Source of the DNA: Anaerolineaceae bacterium UBA2260
GTDB taxonomy: Bacteria; Chloroflexota; Anaerolineae; Anaerolineales; Anaerolineaceae
Assembly (NCBI GenBank): GCA_002347485.1
Contig: DDXM01000063.1
Coordinates: forward strand, 7,403 to 33,302
DNA: 25,900 nucleotides
Direction: 5' to 3'
In this document: positions 6,310 to 15,591 of the stretch, one piece after another
Position numbering within the stretch: position 1 is the stretch's first letter
Layout: every line of letters starts with the position of its first letter
The notes under the pieces: model-generated
What the model saw: only the letters and a program-made list of their open reading frames with translations
The model's database searches: none
What the model was told of the DNA's origin: nothing
Position numbers and translations under genes: made by a program

Positions 6310-8706
6310 ATGGATTCCAAGACCATCAACACTCTTGAATTCCCGCGCGTGATCGAGAAACTCGTCGAGTACGCCGCGTTCAGCGCATCCGCCGAACTGG
6401 GGCGCGCGCTCAAACCCGCACCGACGCTCAAGGAGACCCTCGAACGCCTGGCTTGCACCACCGAAGCGCGCCTGCTGCTCAGCCTGCGCGCGGATATCGG
6501 CGTGGGTGGTTCGCATGACATCCGCCCCCTGGTCAGGCTGGCCGGGCGCGGTGGTGTGCTCACCGAAGCCGAGCTGCTCTCGGTCAGCGGGACGCTGATG
6601 TCCGCCCGCGACCTGGCGCGCAATTTTGATAAATTCAAAGAGCGCGCCCCTCACCTGGCGGAGACCGCCGCTCTCTTCCCGCCCCCGCCAGGGATCATTG
6701 AAGCCATCTCGCGCTGCATCTCAGATCGCGGAGAGGTGCTGGATAACGCCTCACCAAAGTTGGGCTCGCTGCGCTCCGAGATCAAGGTCTCGCATGACCG
6801 CCTGCTCTCGCGCCTGGAACGCATGATCAGCGACAACAGCACGCAGCCCATGCTGCAGGAACCCATCATTACGCAGCGCAACGGGCGCTACGTCATCCCG
6901 CTGCGCGCCGAGTTCAAGGGGAAAGTTAAGTCCATCGTGCACGACCAATCCTCCTCCGGCGCGACGCTGTTCGTGGAGCCGCTGGCGGTAGTGGAGCTCA
7001 ATAACCGCTGGCATGAGCTGCAGCTCGCCGAGCGCGATGAGATCCGGCGCATCCTGGCGGAGCTTTCCGCCAAAGTCGGCGTGGAGGCTGAGGCCATCAG
7101 CGGTGTCATCAGCGCTCTGGCGCAATTCGATTTTTACCTCATGTGCGCCAAGTATGCCGAAGATCTGCACGCCAGCGAACCGCTCCTGCATCAGATCAGC
7201 CCGCCGCGCAACGCGCACCACCCGGGCACCATCATTAAGCTCTTCAAAGCCCGCCACCCTCTGCTCGACCCAGAGAAGGTCGTGCCAATTGACGTGGACC
7301 TCGACCCCGCGACTTTCGCCCTGGTCATCACCGGACCCAACACCGGCGGCAAAACCGTCACGCTCAAGACCGTGGGATTGATGGTGTTAATGGCGCAATG
7401 CGGGCTGCATATCCCCGCTGTCTCCGGTTCTGAATTGAGCTTCTTCGACGACATATTCGCCGATATCGGTGACGAGCAGTCCATCGAGCAATCGCTTTCC
7501 ACCTTTTCCGGTCACATCACCAATATCGTGCGCATCCTGGGTAAAGCGCGCACCAAGACCCTTGTTTTACTCGACGAACTCGGCGCCGGCACTGACCCGC
7601 AGGAGGGCTCCGCTCTGGCGCGCGCCATCCTGCTCCACCTGGTTGAGAAACGCGTGCCCTGCCTCATCGCTACCCATTACCCCGAGCTGAAGACGCTGGC
7701 GCACGCCACACCCGGCGTGGTCAACGCCAGCATGGAATTCGACCTGAAGACCCTGCGCCCCACTTACCACCTGACCATCGGCATCCCGGGGCGTTCAAAC
7801 GCGCTGCTTATTGCCCGGCGGCTGGGATTGCCCGAGGAGATCCTCGACAACGCCAAATCCATGATCGATCCTTCGGAACTGGTATCAGACGATCTATTAA
7901 ATGAAATTCACCATCAACGCGAGGTGGCGCGTAAAGCCCGCTCCTCGGCGGATCGCGACCGCTCGCTTGCCAATAACCTGCGCCAGGAACTGACCGACCG
8001 CCTGGAAAACATTGAAGAAGAGCGCCGGGTTGTGCTGGAACAGGCGCGCGAACAGGCAGAGCAGGAACTGGAGCAGCTACGGAAAGAGATCGAAGAGCTG
8101 CGGCGCTTATCCCGCCAGGCGCACCAGGCGCAACCAGCGCTCACGGAGATCCAACAGCGCGTGGAAGCGCTGGAAAAGCAAGTTGAAAAGCAGGCGCAAC
8201 CCGCCGCGCTCGCCCCTGTTGACCAGGTATTGCAGTTAAAGCTGGGCAACAAGGTAAGGTTGCGCACTTTGAAAATGGAAGGCGTAATCAGCGCGGTCAA
8301 CGCGGAGGATGTGGAAGTGCGCGTGGGCAATCTGCGCGTGCGTGTCAAACCGGATGAGCTTTCTCCTGCGTCCGCAACGTCAGAGAAAATGACCGCCACG
8401 CCGGCAGCAGCGCCCGCTTTCACCCGCAAGACCCCCGCGACGCCTTTCCGCCCCACCCCCGGCATGGAGCTGGACCTGCGCGGGATGCGCGCCGACGACG
8501 CGCTTGACAGGCTTGACGCCTACCTGCCGGATGCCTATGCCAGCGGCATGCCCTTCGTGCGCATCATCCACGGCAAAGGCACCGGCCGCCTGCGCCAGGT
8601 CATCCGCGAGGCGCTGCGGGATTCAACGTACGTATCGACCTATGAAGAAGGCGGCGACAAAGAGGGCGGCGAAGGGGTGACCATCGCCCACCTGAACGAA
8701 GAATGA
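6310..8706 (+). CDS. mutS2: MutS2 ATPase/endonuclease
   Basis: This is a 798-residue MutS2. The ATPase core shows Walker A GPNTGGKT (residues 342-349), STFSGHITNI, Walker B LVLLDELGAGTDPQEGSAL and ATHYPELK. It is followed by a long coiled coil (about 520-625), a KOW-like segment (LGNKVRLRTLKMEGVISAV) and a C-terminal Smr nuclease domain (about 719-798) with the LDLRG and HGKGTGRLR motifs. The family lacks the mismatch-recognition domain of MutS. It is known to restrain homologous recombination and, in Bacillus, to act on stalled or collided ribosomes. The start at 6310 (MDSKTINTLEFPRVIEKL) matches the usual family N-terminus better than the ATG at 6292. No Shine-Dalgarno is visible. A TGGTAAACT extended -10-like element (6293-6301) lies 8 bases upstream, consistent with a nearly leaderless message. 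Confidence 0.96.
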   Translation: MDSKTINTLEFPRVIEKLVEYAAFSASAELGRALKPAPTLKETLERLACTTEARLLLSLRADIGVGGSHDIRPLVRLAGRGGVLTEAELLSVSGTLMSARDLARNFDKFKERAPHLAETAALFPPPPGIIEAISRCISDRGEVLDNASPKLGSLRSEIKVSHDRLLSRLERMISDNSTQPMLQEPIITQRNGRYVIPLRAEFKGKVKSIVHDQSSSGATLFVEPLAVVELNNRWHELQLAERDEIRRILAELSAKVGVEAEAISGVISALAQFDFYLMCAKYAEDLHASEPLLHQISPPRNAHHPGTIIKLFKARHPLLDPEKVVPIDVDLDPATFALVITGPNTGGKTVTLKTVGLMVLMAQCGLHIPAVSGSELSFFDDIFADIGDEQSIEQSLSTFSGHITNIVRILGKARTKTLVLLDELGAGTDPQEGSALARAILLHLVEKRVPCLIATHYPELKTLAHATPGVVNASMEFDLKTLRPTYHLTIGIPGRSNALLIARRLGLPEEILDNAKSMIDPSELVSDDLLNEIHHQREVARKARSSADRDRSLANNLRQELTDRLENIEEERRVVLEQAREQAEQELEQLRKEIEELRRLSRQAHQAQPALTEIQQRVEALEKQVEKQAQPAALAPVDQVLQLKLGNKVRLRTLKMEGVISAVNAEDVEVRVGNLRVRVKPDELSPASATSEKMTATPAAAPAFTRKTPATPFRPTPGMELDLRGMRADDALDRLDAYLPDAYASGMPFVRIIHGKGTGRLRQVIREALRDSTYVSTYEEGGDKEGGEGVTIAHLNEE

Positions 8707-8710
8707 GAAA

Positions 8711-8753
8711 TAAAAAAGGCCGATAGCAGCTCTCCTCAAAGCACTACCGGCCT
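8711..8753 (-). terminator. Terminator of the nadK-recN-regulator operon
   Basis: Reading on the minus strand, a 10-position stem (AGGCCGGTAG / CTATCGGCCT, one mismatch) at 8753-8717 is followed by TTTTTTA (8717-8711). It lies about 50 bases beyond the stop of the BTAD regulator. On the plus strand it lacks a T tail, so it is weaker for mutS2. A second small hairpin (CGCAGC...GCTGCG, 8760-8780) next to it has no T-run. Confidence 0.75.
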
Positions 8754-8801
8754 CATCTCCGCAGCTTCCCTTTAGCTGCGACGCGAATGTCATGTGTGCT
8801 T

Positions 8802-11800
8802 TTATTTATACACCTTTTGTGTTGACACAGCGTTGACATATTTTCGCAATTTATTGCGTAATTTTTGAAACTCCCGTTTTACAAGAGGATATGTCGCGTG
8901 ATTCTGCATCAGTTCCATTATTTCCTGAATTCTTTTCAACGAGGGTTTTATTGCCGGGTTTCCTGCAGGTGCGAGCTTTAGAATTCGCTCGTAACCAAGC
9001 AGTTCCAACCAGATGTTTCCATTTGTGTTCACTGGCATAATCGCCTGCTGGTAGCAGGTAATCGCATCAGCCACATTTCCACCGGTTTCAAACAGAAAAG
9101 CTTTCAGCGAGGTTTCAAAGAAATTGACTTGGGGGTTTTGCAACCCGCGCATTTGCTCTAGAATTCCTTTAGCCTCCGCAATAACTTTCCCGGAAAGTTT
9201 TCTTCTCAACTCGAATAACAACCTTCCCATCTTCATCGTAGACTCTATTCCTTTAAATCCTTTATTCGCTGCATCTATGATCGCTTCATCGATCCACTTG
9301 TGCCCTTCACTTCTCTTGCCCGCGTCTACAAGCGTTACCCCCAGGAAATACTTGCTGAGGGTAGTTTGGAAATTTTTCACCCCTGTGCTGATATTCTCAG
9401 AATAATATTCGATCGCCTTTTCCTGGTTTCCCACTGAACGGTAAAAATCTCCCAGTGCTTTCGATGCGTGCATGGATAATTTTTCAGTTTTATAGGGAAG
9501 TTCCCGTTTGTATGCCTGATCCGCGAGATACCAGGCGTTATCCAGGTAACCCATTTCCAGGTACGCAAGCGAAGCGGAGATTTCCATCAATGAATGCCAG
9601 AACCTCAACTGGAATCTCTCCACGAGCGGCAAAGACTCCTGGTAGATCTTAATTGTTTTTTCCAGATGATCGTTAAAGTACTCACACATCGCTAAAACAG
9701 CGTATGCCTGCAATAAAGCTGAACGGCGATTTGCCAGCGAACTCAGGTTGACCATCTCCTCAGCCAGCCCCAGGGCTCTCTTTACCTCGCCCAAATAACA
9801 TAATGTGGCGCACAACATGGCGAGTATATCGATCCTTACATCGACCAGGTAAGGTTCGTTCAGGTTGGCGGTATAAACCAGGGCTTTTTCGAGCCAATCG
9901 CAGCATTCGTTGTAATTATCGAGGCTATAATGAATACTCCCCAATAGAAAAACTGATTTAATCTGCTCAACCCCCATGCCGGTTTCCCTCAGGAACCAGT
10001 TGGCTTGACGCAGGTAATCTTCAGCCTGGTCAAATTGGTTATTAAAAAACGCCACTCGACCCAACCCGTTATACGCAGTTCCGATCAAATTGCGATTTTT
10101 GGTTACCTCTCCAATTTCGAGGCAAGTCTTGTAGATCTTCTGGCAGGTGGCAACATCATCACGGTCGTAGGCATAATTCCCGAATTCGTTGATCACCTCG
10201 TAGACCGTTTGTTCAGGATAAAGCTTAGGCGCTTTCATGATCAGGTCCAACGCTCTCCCATAAAGCCGATAAGTCTCCTCTTTAAGGAATTGGGAGCGCG
10301 CATATCTGCCTGCATCCAACCAGGCATTTAACGCGTTGACATGTTCGAGTGCAGTCTCCCAATGCAACGCGACCGCTTCTGAAAATCGCGGGAAATCTCC
10401 CCGGCGCTTTTTTAACGCCCGGGCAGCTATGAGGTTTAAATTACGCTTTTTAGCAGGGGAAATTTTTTCCAGGACAATAACGCGTTCAATGTCATGTTTG
10501 AATTCATAACCACCAAATGGATGGATTTCATCATTCACCTTCAGGAATCCTTCATTGGTCAGTTCATCCAGGCAGTCAGCCAGTGGTTCGGTCTTTATAC
10601 CCATCATCTCTTCGATAACATCGGAACAGAATTTTCTACCTAGGACGGCAGCCGCGTGAAGAACTTCCACGGACTCCGGTTCGAATCTATTCACCTTGTC
10701 GCGCACCAGGGACACAATACTTTCCGGTGGGATGAAATCATGCTTAGGAAACGAGATTTGATTTCCGCTGGTAATCCATTGGGCGCTTCTCACACATTCC
10801 GAAAGGAAATATGGATTCCCACCGGTCAGTATTTGCAGTCGTTGAACATCCTCTTGTCCCGGGACCCTTCCCAAGACCTTTTCGATGAAAATATTGTTTT
10901 CTGCATTTGTGAACGGCGGTAAATGAATAGTGATCAATTTTCTCGCCCTGCGTTCACGTTGTAATAATAGATCCAACGGTTTATTTAATACATCCGGAGA
11001 AAACGCGATCACCAGTAAACCATAACGTTCGAAGAATCCGTGTTCGACCAGGAAAGCGATCAGTGAGAGGCTCGCCTGGTCCGCCCACATCGCGTCATCC
11101 AGGATAAAAAGTAAAGGCCGCCTACTAGCGATAACTTCCAACAAGTGCATGAAGGCAAAAAATACATCTTCCATTAATGGCAGCAAATCGGATTCCGTAT
11201 TTGGTAAATCGTAGCGCTGATCACCCTGAAGAAAATGATGATAATAATGGTCCAACATCTGTCTTTCGGCTTCAGGCAATCCATACCATTCGTCGTGATG
11301 GATCTGGGTGTTAATAGCGTCGACGATTGAGCGAAACCCTACCATCTTGGCCAATGGATGTCCAGCGCAATAGAAAAGCCGCGGTGGAAACGCCTGTTGT
11401 GTAAAAAATTGCTTCAACAAACGGGTTTTTCCAATCCCTGCTTCACCTTCCAATAAGACAACGCCGCGGGATCGAAGCGCTTGATTCAACGTATCCAGTT
11501 CAGATTCCCTGCCCACGAAAGCAGGCGCTTCCTGCTCAGTGATCGGCCAGAGGGAATCTGTTTTGCCGCTGTGGTCCCGGCTTTGCAATACCTGGTTTTT
11601 CAGATCTGAAATCTTTTTAGGAATCGGTTCGCCGCCTCGATTAAATACTCCTTCAATGTATTTTGCGAATGTGATCATCTCATCGATCCTGTCCATGTCG
11701 CGCAGGCAGATCAACATCAGAAAGTTTAGTTCCTCGTCCAGCGGTTCTGATTGGAGGGCAACTCCAATCCAGATGATCGCTTCATCGAGATTGCCGGAGG

Positions 11801-12365
11801 AGATGTAATGGTCGATCAACCGATCGATCGCTTTAAGACGGCTGACATGGTAAGACTGGTTGTGGTAACCCAACCAATCCTCGAAACCTGCTGCATCGGC
11901 CAGGGCAGTACCCTGCATTAATGAGATTCCGCGGCATAAAACCAGCGCCTTTTTTAACTCCTGAGCGATCCAATCAGGCAAAGAGCCAGTCGAATTAAAC
12001 TCGGCGCTGCTCAGCATGGGATTGATGATACTTTGGTAGGTCAGCAGATCGACTTCGATGAGTGAAGGTTCAAGGGAGAGGTAATCGCTTGAAGTGATAA
12101 TGAGATTCGGGATCCCCAGCTCCAGCCGCAAACGGCTTAAGGCTTCACGCAGTTTTTTTCTCCCCTTTCCCACTTCTTCTCCCGGCCAGAACAGTTCACA
12201 AACCTCCGCGCGGGCCACTGGATGAGATTGCGCGGCCAGGTAAAAAAGAAGAGCCCGGTTCAAACGGCGCTTGATCACCACGGGCTGGTTATTAATATAA
12301 ATTTCAGGAGGTCCCAATAATAGAATTTTTACCGGTCGTTCTTTGCCCCTTGATGGGGGGGTCAT
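8802..12365 (-). CDS. BTAD/SARP-type transcriptional regulator fused to AAA ATPase and TPR array
   Basis: This is a 1187-residue multidomain regulator. Residues 12-100 form an OmpR/PhoB-like winged helix (LFYLAAQSHPVARAEVCELF, REALSRLRLEL), followed by a bacterial transcriptional activator (BTAD) helical region to about 245. Residues about 283-600 form an ATPase (FVGRESELDTL; Walker A GEAGIGKT at 307-314; Walker B LLFILDDAMWAD around 418-426). The remaining half is helical TPR-like repeats (GTAYNGLGRVAFFNNQFDQAEDYL and similar). It resembles the COG3629-plus-COG3899 regulators of Actinobacteria and Chloroflexota. There is no C-terminal LuxR helix-turn-helix. The gene is visibly richer in A/T than recN and nadK upstream, suggesting relaxed codon use or later acquisition. 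Its ATG overlaps the recN stop by 4 bases, so it is translated from the same message. An in-frame GTG at codon 12 is an alternative start. Targets are unknown. Confidence 0.85.
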   Translation of the reverse strand: MTPPSRGKERPVKILLLGPPEIYINNQPVVIKRRLNRALLFYLAAQSHPVARAEVCELFWPGEEVGKGRKKLREALSRLRLELGIPNLIITSSDYLSLEPSLIEVDLLTYQSIINPMLSSAEFNSTGSLPDWIAQELKKALVLCRGISLMQGTALADAAGFEDWLGYHNQSYHVSRLKAIDRLIDHYISSGNLDEAIIWIGVALQSEPLDEELNFLMLICLRDMDRIDEMITFAKYIEGVFNRGGEPIPKKISDLKNQVLQSRDHSGKTDSLWPITEQEAPAFVGRESELDTLNQALRSRGVVLLEGEAGIGKTRLLKQFFTQQAFPPRLFYCAGHPLAKMVGFRSIVDAINTQIHHDEWYGLPEAERQMLDHYYHHFLQGDQRYDLPNTESDLLPLMEDVFFAFMHLLEVIASRRPLLFILDDAMWADQASLSLIAFLVEHGFFERYGLLVIAFSPDVLNKPLDLLLQRERRARKLITIHLPPFTNAENNIFIEKVLGRVPGQEDVQRLQILTGGNPYFLSECVRSAQWITSGNQISFPKHDFIPPESIVSLVRDKVNRFEPESVEVLHAAAVLGRKFCSDVIEEMMGIKTEPLADCLDELTNEGFLKVNDEIHPFGGYEFKHDIERVIVLEKISPAKKRNLNLIAARALKKRRGDFPRFSEAVALHWETALEHVNALNAWLDAGRYARSQFLKEETYRLYGRALDLIMKAPKLYPEQTVYEVINEFGNYAYDRDDVATCQKIYKTCLEIGEVTKNRNLIGTAYNGLGRVAFFNNQFDQAEDYLRQANWFLRETGMGVEQIKSVFLLGSIHYSLDNYNECCDWLEKALVYTANLNEPYLVDVRIDILAMLCATLCYLGEVKRALGLAEEMVNLSSLANRRSALLQAYAVLAMCEYFNDHLEKTIKIYQESLPLVERFQLRFWHSLMEISASLAYLEMGYLDNAWYLADQAYKRELPYKTEKLSMHASKALGDFYRSVGNQEKAIEYYSENISTGVKNFQTTLSKYFLGVTLVDAGKRSEGHKWIDEAIIDAANKGFKGIESTMKMGRLLFELRRKLSGKVIAEAKGILEQMRGLQNPQVNFFETSLKAFLFETGGNVADAITCYQQAIMPVNTNGNIWLELLGYERILKLAPAGNPAIKPSLKRIQEIMELMQNHATYPLVKREFQKLRNKLRKYVNAVSTQKVYK

Positions 12366-14071
12366 GGCAAATCCTCTTGTTTTTGCCGGGCTCTGAGCAT
12401 AAGCTCCCCTGCGGCTTTCAACCCGGTCTCCCCAACGCTGCCCGCCATTTGCGCCAGTTCGCGCTCCCGCTCGCCGCCGGCCAGTTTTTCCACACCGGTC
12501 AGGGTGCGCTCGCCGTACACCTGCTTGCTCACCCGGTAGTGCTCGTCACCGAACGCAGCCAGTTGCGGCAGGTGAGTCACGCACATCACCTGGTGCCGCT
12601 TGCCAAGCCGCCACATTTTTTCGCCCACCACAAAACCTACGCGTCCGCCAATTCCCTGGTCGATCTCGTCGAAGATCAGCGTGGGGATGTAATCAGCGTG
12701 CGCCAGCACGTTCTTAAGCGCCAGCATTAAACGCGAGGTTTCGCCACCCGAGGCGATCTTCACCAGCGGTTTGAGACCCTCACCGGGGTTGGGTGCGATC
12801 AGGAATTCAACCTCATCAATACCCGATTCTTTGAATTCGATCTTCTTCCTGTCGGTTTCATCCGCGAATTGCACCGCGAACTCAGCCCCCTCCAGGCTCA
12901 GGTCGTCCAGTTCCGTTTCCACATCCTTCGCCAACTGGAGCGCAGCCTGCCGCCGCTTGAGGCTGAGGGTTTCACCAGCCTGTCTGACCCTCTCCACCAC
13001 GGCGGCTTCTTCAGCCTGCAGTTCTTCGATGCGCTCCCCGGCATGCTCCACGCGCTCCAATTGCTGACGGGTGGATTCGCCGTACGCGATCACCGCATCA
13101 ATCGAGCCGCCGTACTTGCGCTTCAACTGGTGAATCACCTCGAGCCGCGTTTCCACTTGCTCGAGACGTTTTGGGTTGAATTCAATGCCGTCCAGGTAAC
13201 CCCGCAGATCGCGGCTGACCTCGCTCAAGGTGGCGGCAGCCAGCTCCAGCTGCTCTGCAAGCGCCGCCTGACCGGGATCGATGCGCACCAGGGAGGCAAG
13301 CGATCTGCCCGCCTGCCCCAGCAGGTCACTGGCAGATGAGGATTCAGGGTTGCCCTCATCCAGCAAGGTGAGTACTTCCTGCGCGGTGGAGGCCAGGGCT
13401 TCGGCGTTCGCCAGCCGGTTGCGCTCCTGCGCCAGCTCTTCCTCCTCCCCTGGCTTGAGCTTCGCCGCTTCGATCTCCTGCGCCTGGAAGGTGAGCAATT
13501 CACTGCGTTTTTCGGCTTCCTGTTCTAGTTCACGCAGGCTCCTCAACTCGCGCCGGATCTGTTGTAGCTGATGAAACTCACTTTGATAGGCAGCCAGTTC
13601 CTGCTCACACGCTGCGAAACGGTCCAGCAGACCGAGGTGTGAACGTACATCCAGCAGGCTGAGATGTTCTGACTGCCCGTGGATATCCACCAGGTAGCCG
13701 CCCAATTCCTTTAGTAGACCAACGTTTACGCTGCGACCGTTCACCCGCGCCGCGCTGCGTCCATTCGCGCGGATCTCGCGTCCCAGGGTCAGGTCCGGCT
13801 CGCCCTCGTAAAGATCTTCGCGCTCGAGGATGGCTACGATCTGCTCGCGGCTGGTTTCCGGGAGGGTGAACACCGCCTCCAGCACGGCGCGCTCCTCGCT
13901 CTGGCGCACCATCGCGCTATCCACGCGGCCGCCTACCAGCGCCAGGAGGGCATCGAGAATAATGGATTTACCCGCGCCCGTCTCGCCAGTGAAGATGAGC
14001 AGACCCGCGCCGGGCTGCAGTTCGAGTTCCTGGATGATGGCGAAGTTCTGGATGCGCAGTTCAGTCAGCAT
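12362..14071 (-). CDS. recN: DNA repair protein RecN
   Basis: This is a 569-residue SMC-like repair ATPase. The N-terminus MLTELRIQNFAIIQELELQP and Walker A GETGAGKS (29-36) are typical of RecN. A coiled-coil middle (about 150-380) separates them from the C-terminal half-site with the signature KIASGGETSRLML (about 438-450) and Walker B LIFDEIDQGIGGR (about 466-477). The D-loop and switch region VTHLPQLAAFGDEHYRV follow. RecN acts early in double-strand break repair by holding broken ends and promoting recombination. It follows the zinc-finger membrane protein by 9 bases and overlaps the regulator start by 4 bases. The association with NAD kinase is common in many bacteria (nadK-recN). Confidence 0.96.
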   Translation of the reverse strand: MLTELRIQNFAIIQELELQPGAGLLIFTGETGAGKSIILDALLALVGGRVDSAMVRQSEERAVLEAVFTLPETSREQIVAILEREDLYEGEPDLTLGREIRANGRSAARVNGRSVNVGLLKELGGYLVDIHGQSEHLSLLDVRSHLGLLDRFAACEQELAAYQSEFHQLQQIRRELRSLRELEQEAEKRSELLTFQAQEIEAAKLKPGEEEELAQERNRLANAEALASTAQEVLTLLDEGNPESSSASDLLGQAGRSLASLVRIDPGQAALAEQLELAAATLSEVSRDLRGYLDGIEFNPKRLEQVETRLEVIHQLKRKYGGSIDAVIAYGESTRQQLERVEHAGERIEELQAEEAAVVERVRQAGETLSLKRRQAALQLAKDVETELDDLSLEGAEFAVQFADETDRKKIEFKESGIDEVEFLIAPNPGEGLKPLVKIASGGETSRLMLALKNVLAHADYIPTLIFDEIDQGIGGRVGFVVGEKMWRLGKRHQVMCVTHLPQLAAFGDEHYRVSKQVYGERTLTGVEKLAGGERERELAQMAGSVGETGLKAAGELMLRARQKQEDLP

Positions 14072-14080
14072 GCTTCTTCC

Positions 14081-14608
14081 TCAGATGCGGATGCCTTTCA
14101 AGCGGTAATAGAGCGCGCTCGCAACCAGGGCGGCGTAGACCGCCGGCCATAACAATCCCAACAACCCGCCGCCGAGATTCCCGTAATGATTCAGCCAGGC
14201 GAACACCAGGTTCGCCAGCGGGATGATCAGCGCGCCGAGTACAACCGCCACTACCGCGATGATTGGCAGATATTTGGACCTTCTGCGGCGCACCACGAAG
14301 CGTACCGCCTCGGCGATGATCATGCCCGCTACAGGGGCAACGAGAATGGTGAAGAATCCGAACAACCCGGCGACGAGGCTGCCCAGGTATGACAGCACAC
14401 CCGCCGCGAGGAACGCCAGCGGATAATCCCACCAGCGCGCGGTTTCAAAGATCTTCTGCTGCCCTCGCACGCATTCCTTGCAGCGGTACCCGGTGGGGGT
14501 CAACACCGCGCAGGACTGGCAAATGGGGCGCTCACAGCGGTTACAGCGTAACAATGTCTCTCGACCAGGGTGAACATAACAAAATAATCGTTGGGGGTCT
14601 TCAGTCAT
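14081..14608 (-). CDS. B-box-like zinc finger plus polytopic membrane protein
   Basis: This is a 175-residue protein. Residues 10-46 carry eight zinc ligands in B-box or RING-like spacing: C10, H13, C22, C25, C30, C33, C43, C46 (CYVHPGRETLLRC, CERPICQSC, YRCKEC). The same module occurs at the N-terminus of some actinobacterial rhomboid-type proteins. After a linker come about four hydrophobic segments (FLAAGVLSYLGSLVAGLFGFF, ILVAPVAGMIIAEAV, YLPIIAVVAVVLGALIIP, GLLGLLWPAVYAALVASALYY). No rhomboid Ser/His catalytic pair is visible, so protease activity is not supported. Its start overlaps the NAD kinase stop by one base (TAATG), and recN follows after 9 bases. The function is unknown. Confidence 0.75.
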   Translation of the reverse strand: MTEDPQRLFCYVHPGRETLLRCNRCERPICQSCAVLTPTGYRCKECVRGQQKIFETARWWDYPLAFLAAGVLSYLGSLVAGLFGFFTILVAPVAGMIIAEAVRFVVRRRRSKYLPIIAVVAVVLGALIIPLANLVFAWLNHYGNLGGGLLGLLWPAVYAALVASALYYRLKGIRI

Positions 14609-15477
14609 TAAAAATCACCAATAGAGGGGTTTTGTTCCATGTAGTTGCTCAGGTTGCGATAGAAGTAGCCGGGGTCCTGGAAGACCACGAACCTGACCGT
14701 GAAATCACTGGCGGTCACGGTAACCCGGTCGGAATTGCCAACCAGCACCGGCTCATGCCCATCAACGCTCATCACCGCTCCATGGTCGCTTTGCACGCTG
14801 ATCTCCACGCTGGCGCCTTCGGGCAGGATGACCGCGCGGTCCATGGAAAGATGCGGCGCGACCGGCACGATGAGGATATTGCGCAACTCCGGCGGCATGA
14901 TAGGCCCGCCTACCGCCAGCGCGTACGCGGTGGACCCGGTGGGGGTTGACGCGATCAACCCGTCCGCTACGTACCCTGCCAGCGGGTAACCATCCACGGT
15001 CGTGTGAATGCGGATGGGACGCACTACCTGCCCGCGCGCCACCACCACCTCGTTGATCACCTGGTGGCTGCCCAGCAGTACATCTTCGCGCCACAGGTCG
15101 GCCTTCAGCATCATGCGGTTCTCGATCTTGTACTCCCCCGCCAGCAGGCGCGGCAGGTAACGCTGCCAATCGCCCTGCGAGAGCTGCATCAAGAAGCCAA
15201 ACTTGCCCAGGTTAATGCCCAGGATAGGAAGCCCATGCGGCGCGGCGAGGTGACCCGCGCGCAACATGGTGCCGTCGCCGCCCAGGGCGATGAGCAGATC
15301 ATATTCGCCCGCGTTGATGCCATCGCGTAAACGGGGGTCATCTGTGTTGGTCAGCGTGCCGAGTACACCGCGCCGTTTCAACCACGCCTGGATGGTCTTG
15401 CCTTCCTCCAGGATATCGGTTGAACCGGAACGCGCAACAATGGCAACCTGCCGGATGGACGCGTCGTGAGCATTCAT
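14608..15477 (-). CDS. nadK: NAD kinase
   Basis: This is a 289-residue NAD kinase (PpnK). The ATP/NAD site motif GGDGTMLRAGH (GGDG at 66-69), the LGINLGKFGFL element, the NE motif (about 142-143, INEVVVARG) and the hallmark STPTGSTAYALAVGGPI (about 177-193) are all present. The enzyme phosphorylates NAD to NADP. It is the first gene of the operon nadK, zinc-finger membrane protein, recN, BTAD regulator. The ATG at 15477 is chosen because the MNAHDASIRQVAIVARSG start matches the family. It lies only 9 bases after a TATAAT box, so the leader would be about 2 bases and there is no Shine-Dalgarno. Confidence 0.96.
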   Translation of the reverse strand: MNAHDASIRQVAIVARSGSTDILEEGKTIQAWLKRRGVLGTLTNTDDPRLRDGINAGEYDLLIALGGDGTMLRAGHLAAPHGLPILGINLGKFGFLMQLSQGDWQRYLPRLLAGEYKIENRMMLKADLWREDVLLGSHQVINEVVVARGQVVRPIRIHTTVDGYPLAGYVADGLIASTPTGSTAYALAVGGPIMPPELRNILIVPVAPHLSMDRAVILPEGASVEISVQSDHGAVMSVDGHEPVLVGNSDRVTVTASDFTVRFVVFQDPGYFYRNLSNYMEQNPSIGDF

Positions 15478-15486
15478 AGTCTAATA

Positions 15487-15492
15487 ATTATA
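15487..15492 (-). promoter_or_regulatory. -10 box of the nadK-recN operon
   Basis: On the minus strand a perfect TATAAT (15492-15487) lies 9 bases before the nadK ATG. Transcription would begin within a few bases of the start codon, giving an almost leaderless message. No clear -35 element is visible at the expected distance. Confidence 0.6.
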
Positions 15493-15547
15493 ACGAACTT
15501 TACTCAGGCAGGATAATACTTCGATATTGCAATAAACAACCAATCCT

Positions 15548-15578
15548 GTTAAAAACCGCCGCGAAATCGCGGCGGTTT
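15548..15578 (-). terminator. Strong terminator of the ssb operon
   Basis: On the minus strand an 11-bp perfect stem (AAACCGCCGCG / CGCGGCGGTTT) with a 4-base loop (15578-15553) is followed by a T5 run. It lies about 14 bases beyond the stop of the translin-family gene and insulates the ssb operon from the nadK promoter. Confidence 0.92.
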
Positions 15579-15591
15579 GATGAAATCACAA

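Noticed and set aside
8760..8780. Hairpin CGCAGC...GCTGCG as a terminator of mutS2
   Set aside because: It has no T-run on either strand. The adjacent hairpin at 8717-8753 is the convincing terminator, on the minus strand.
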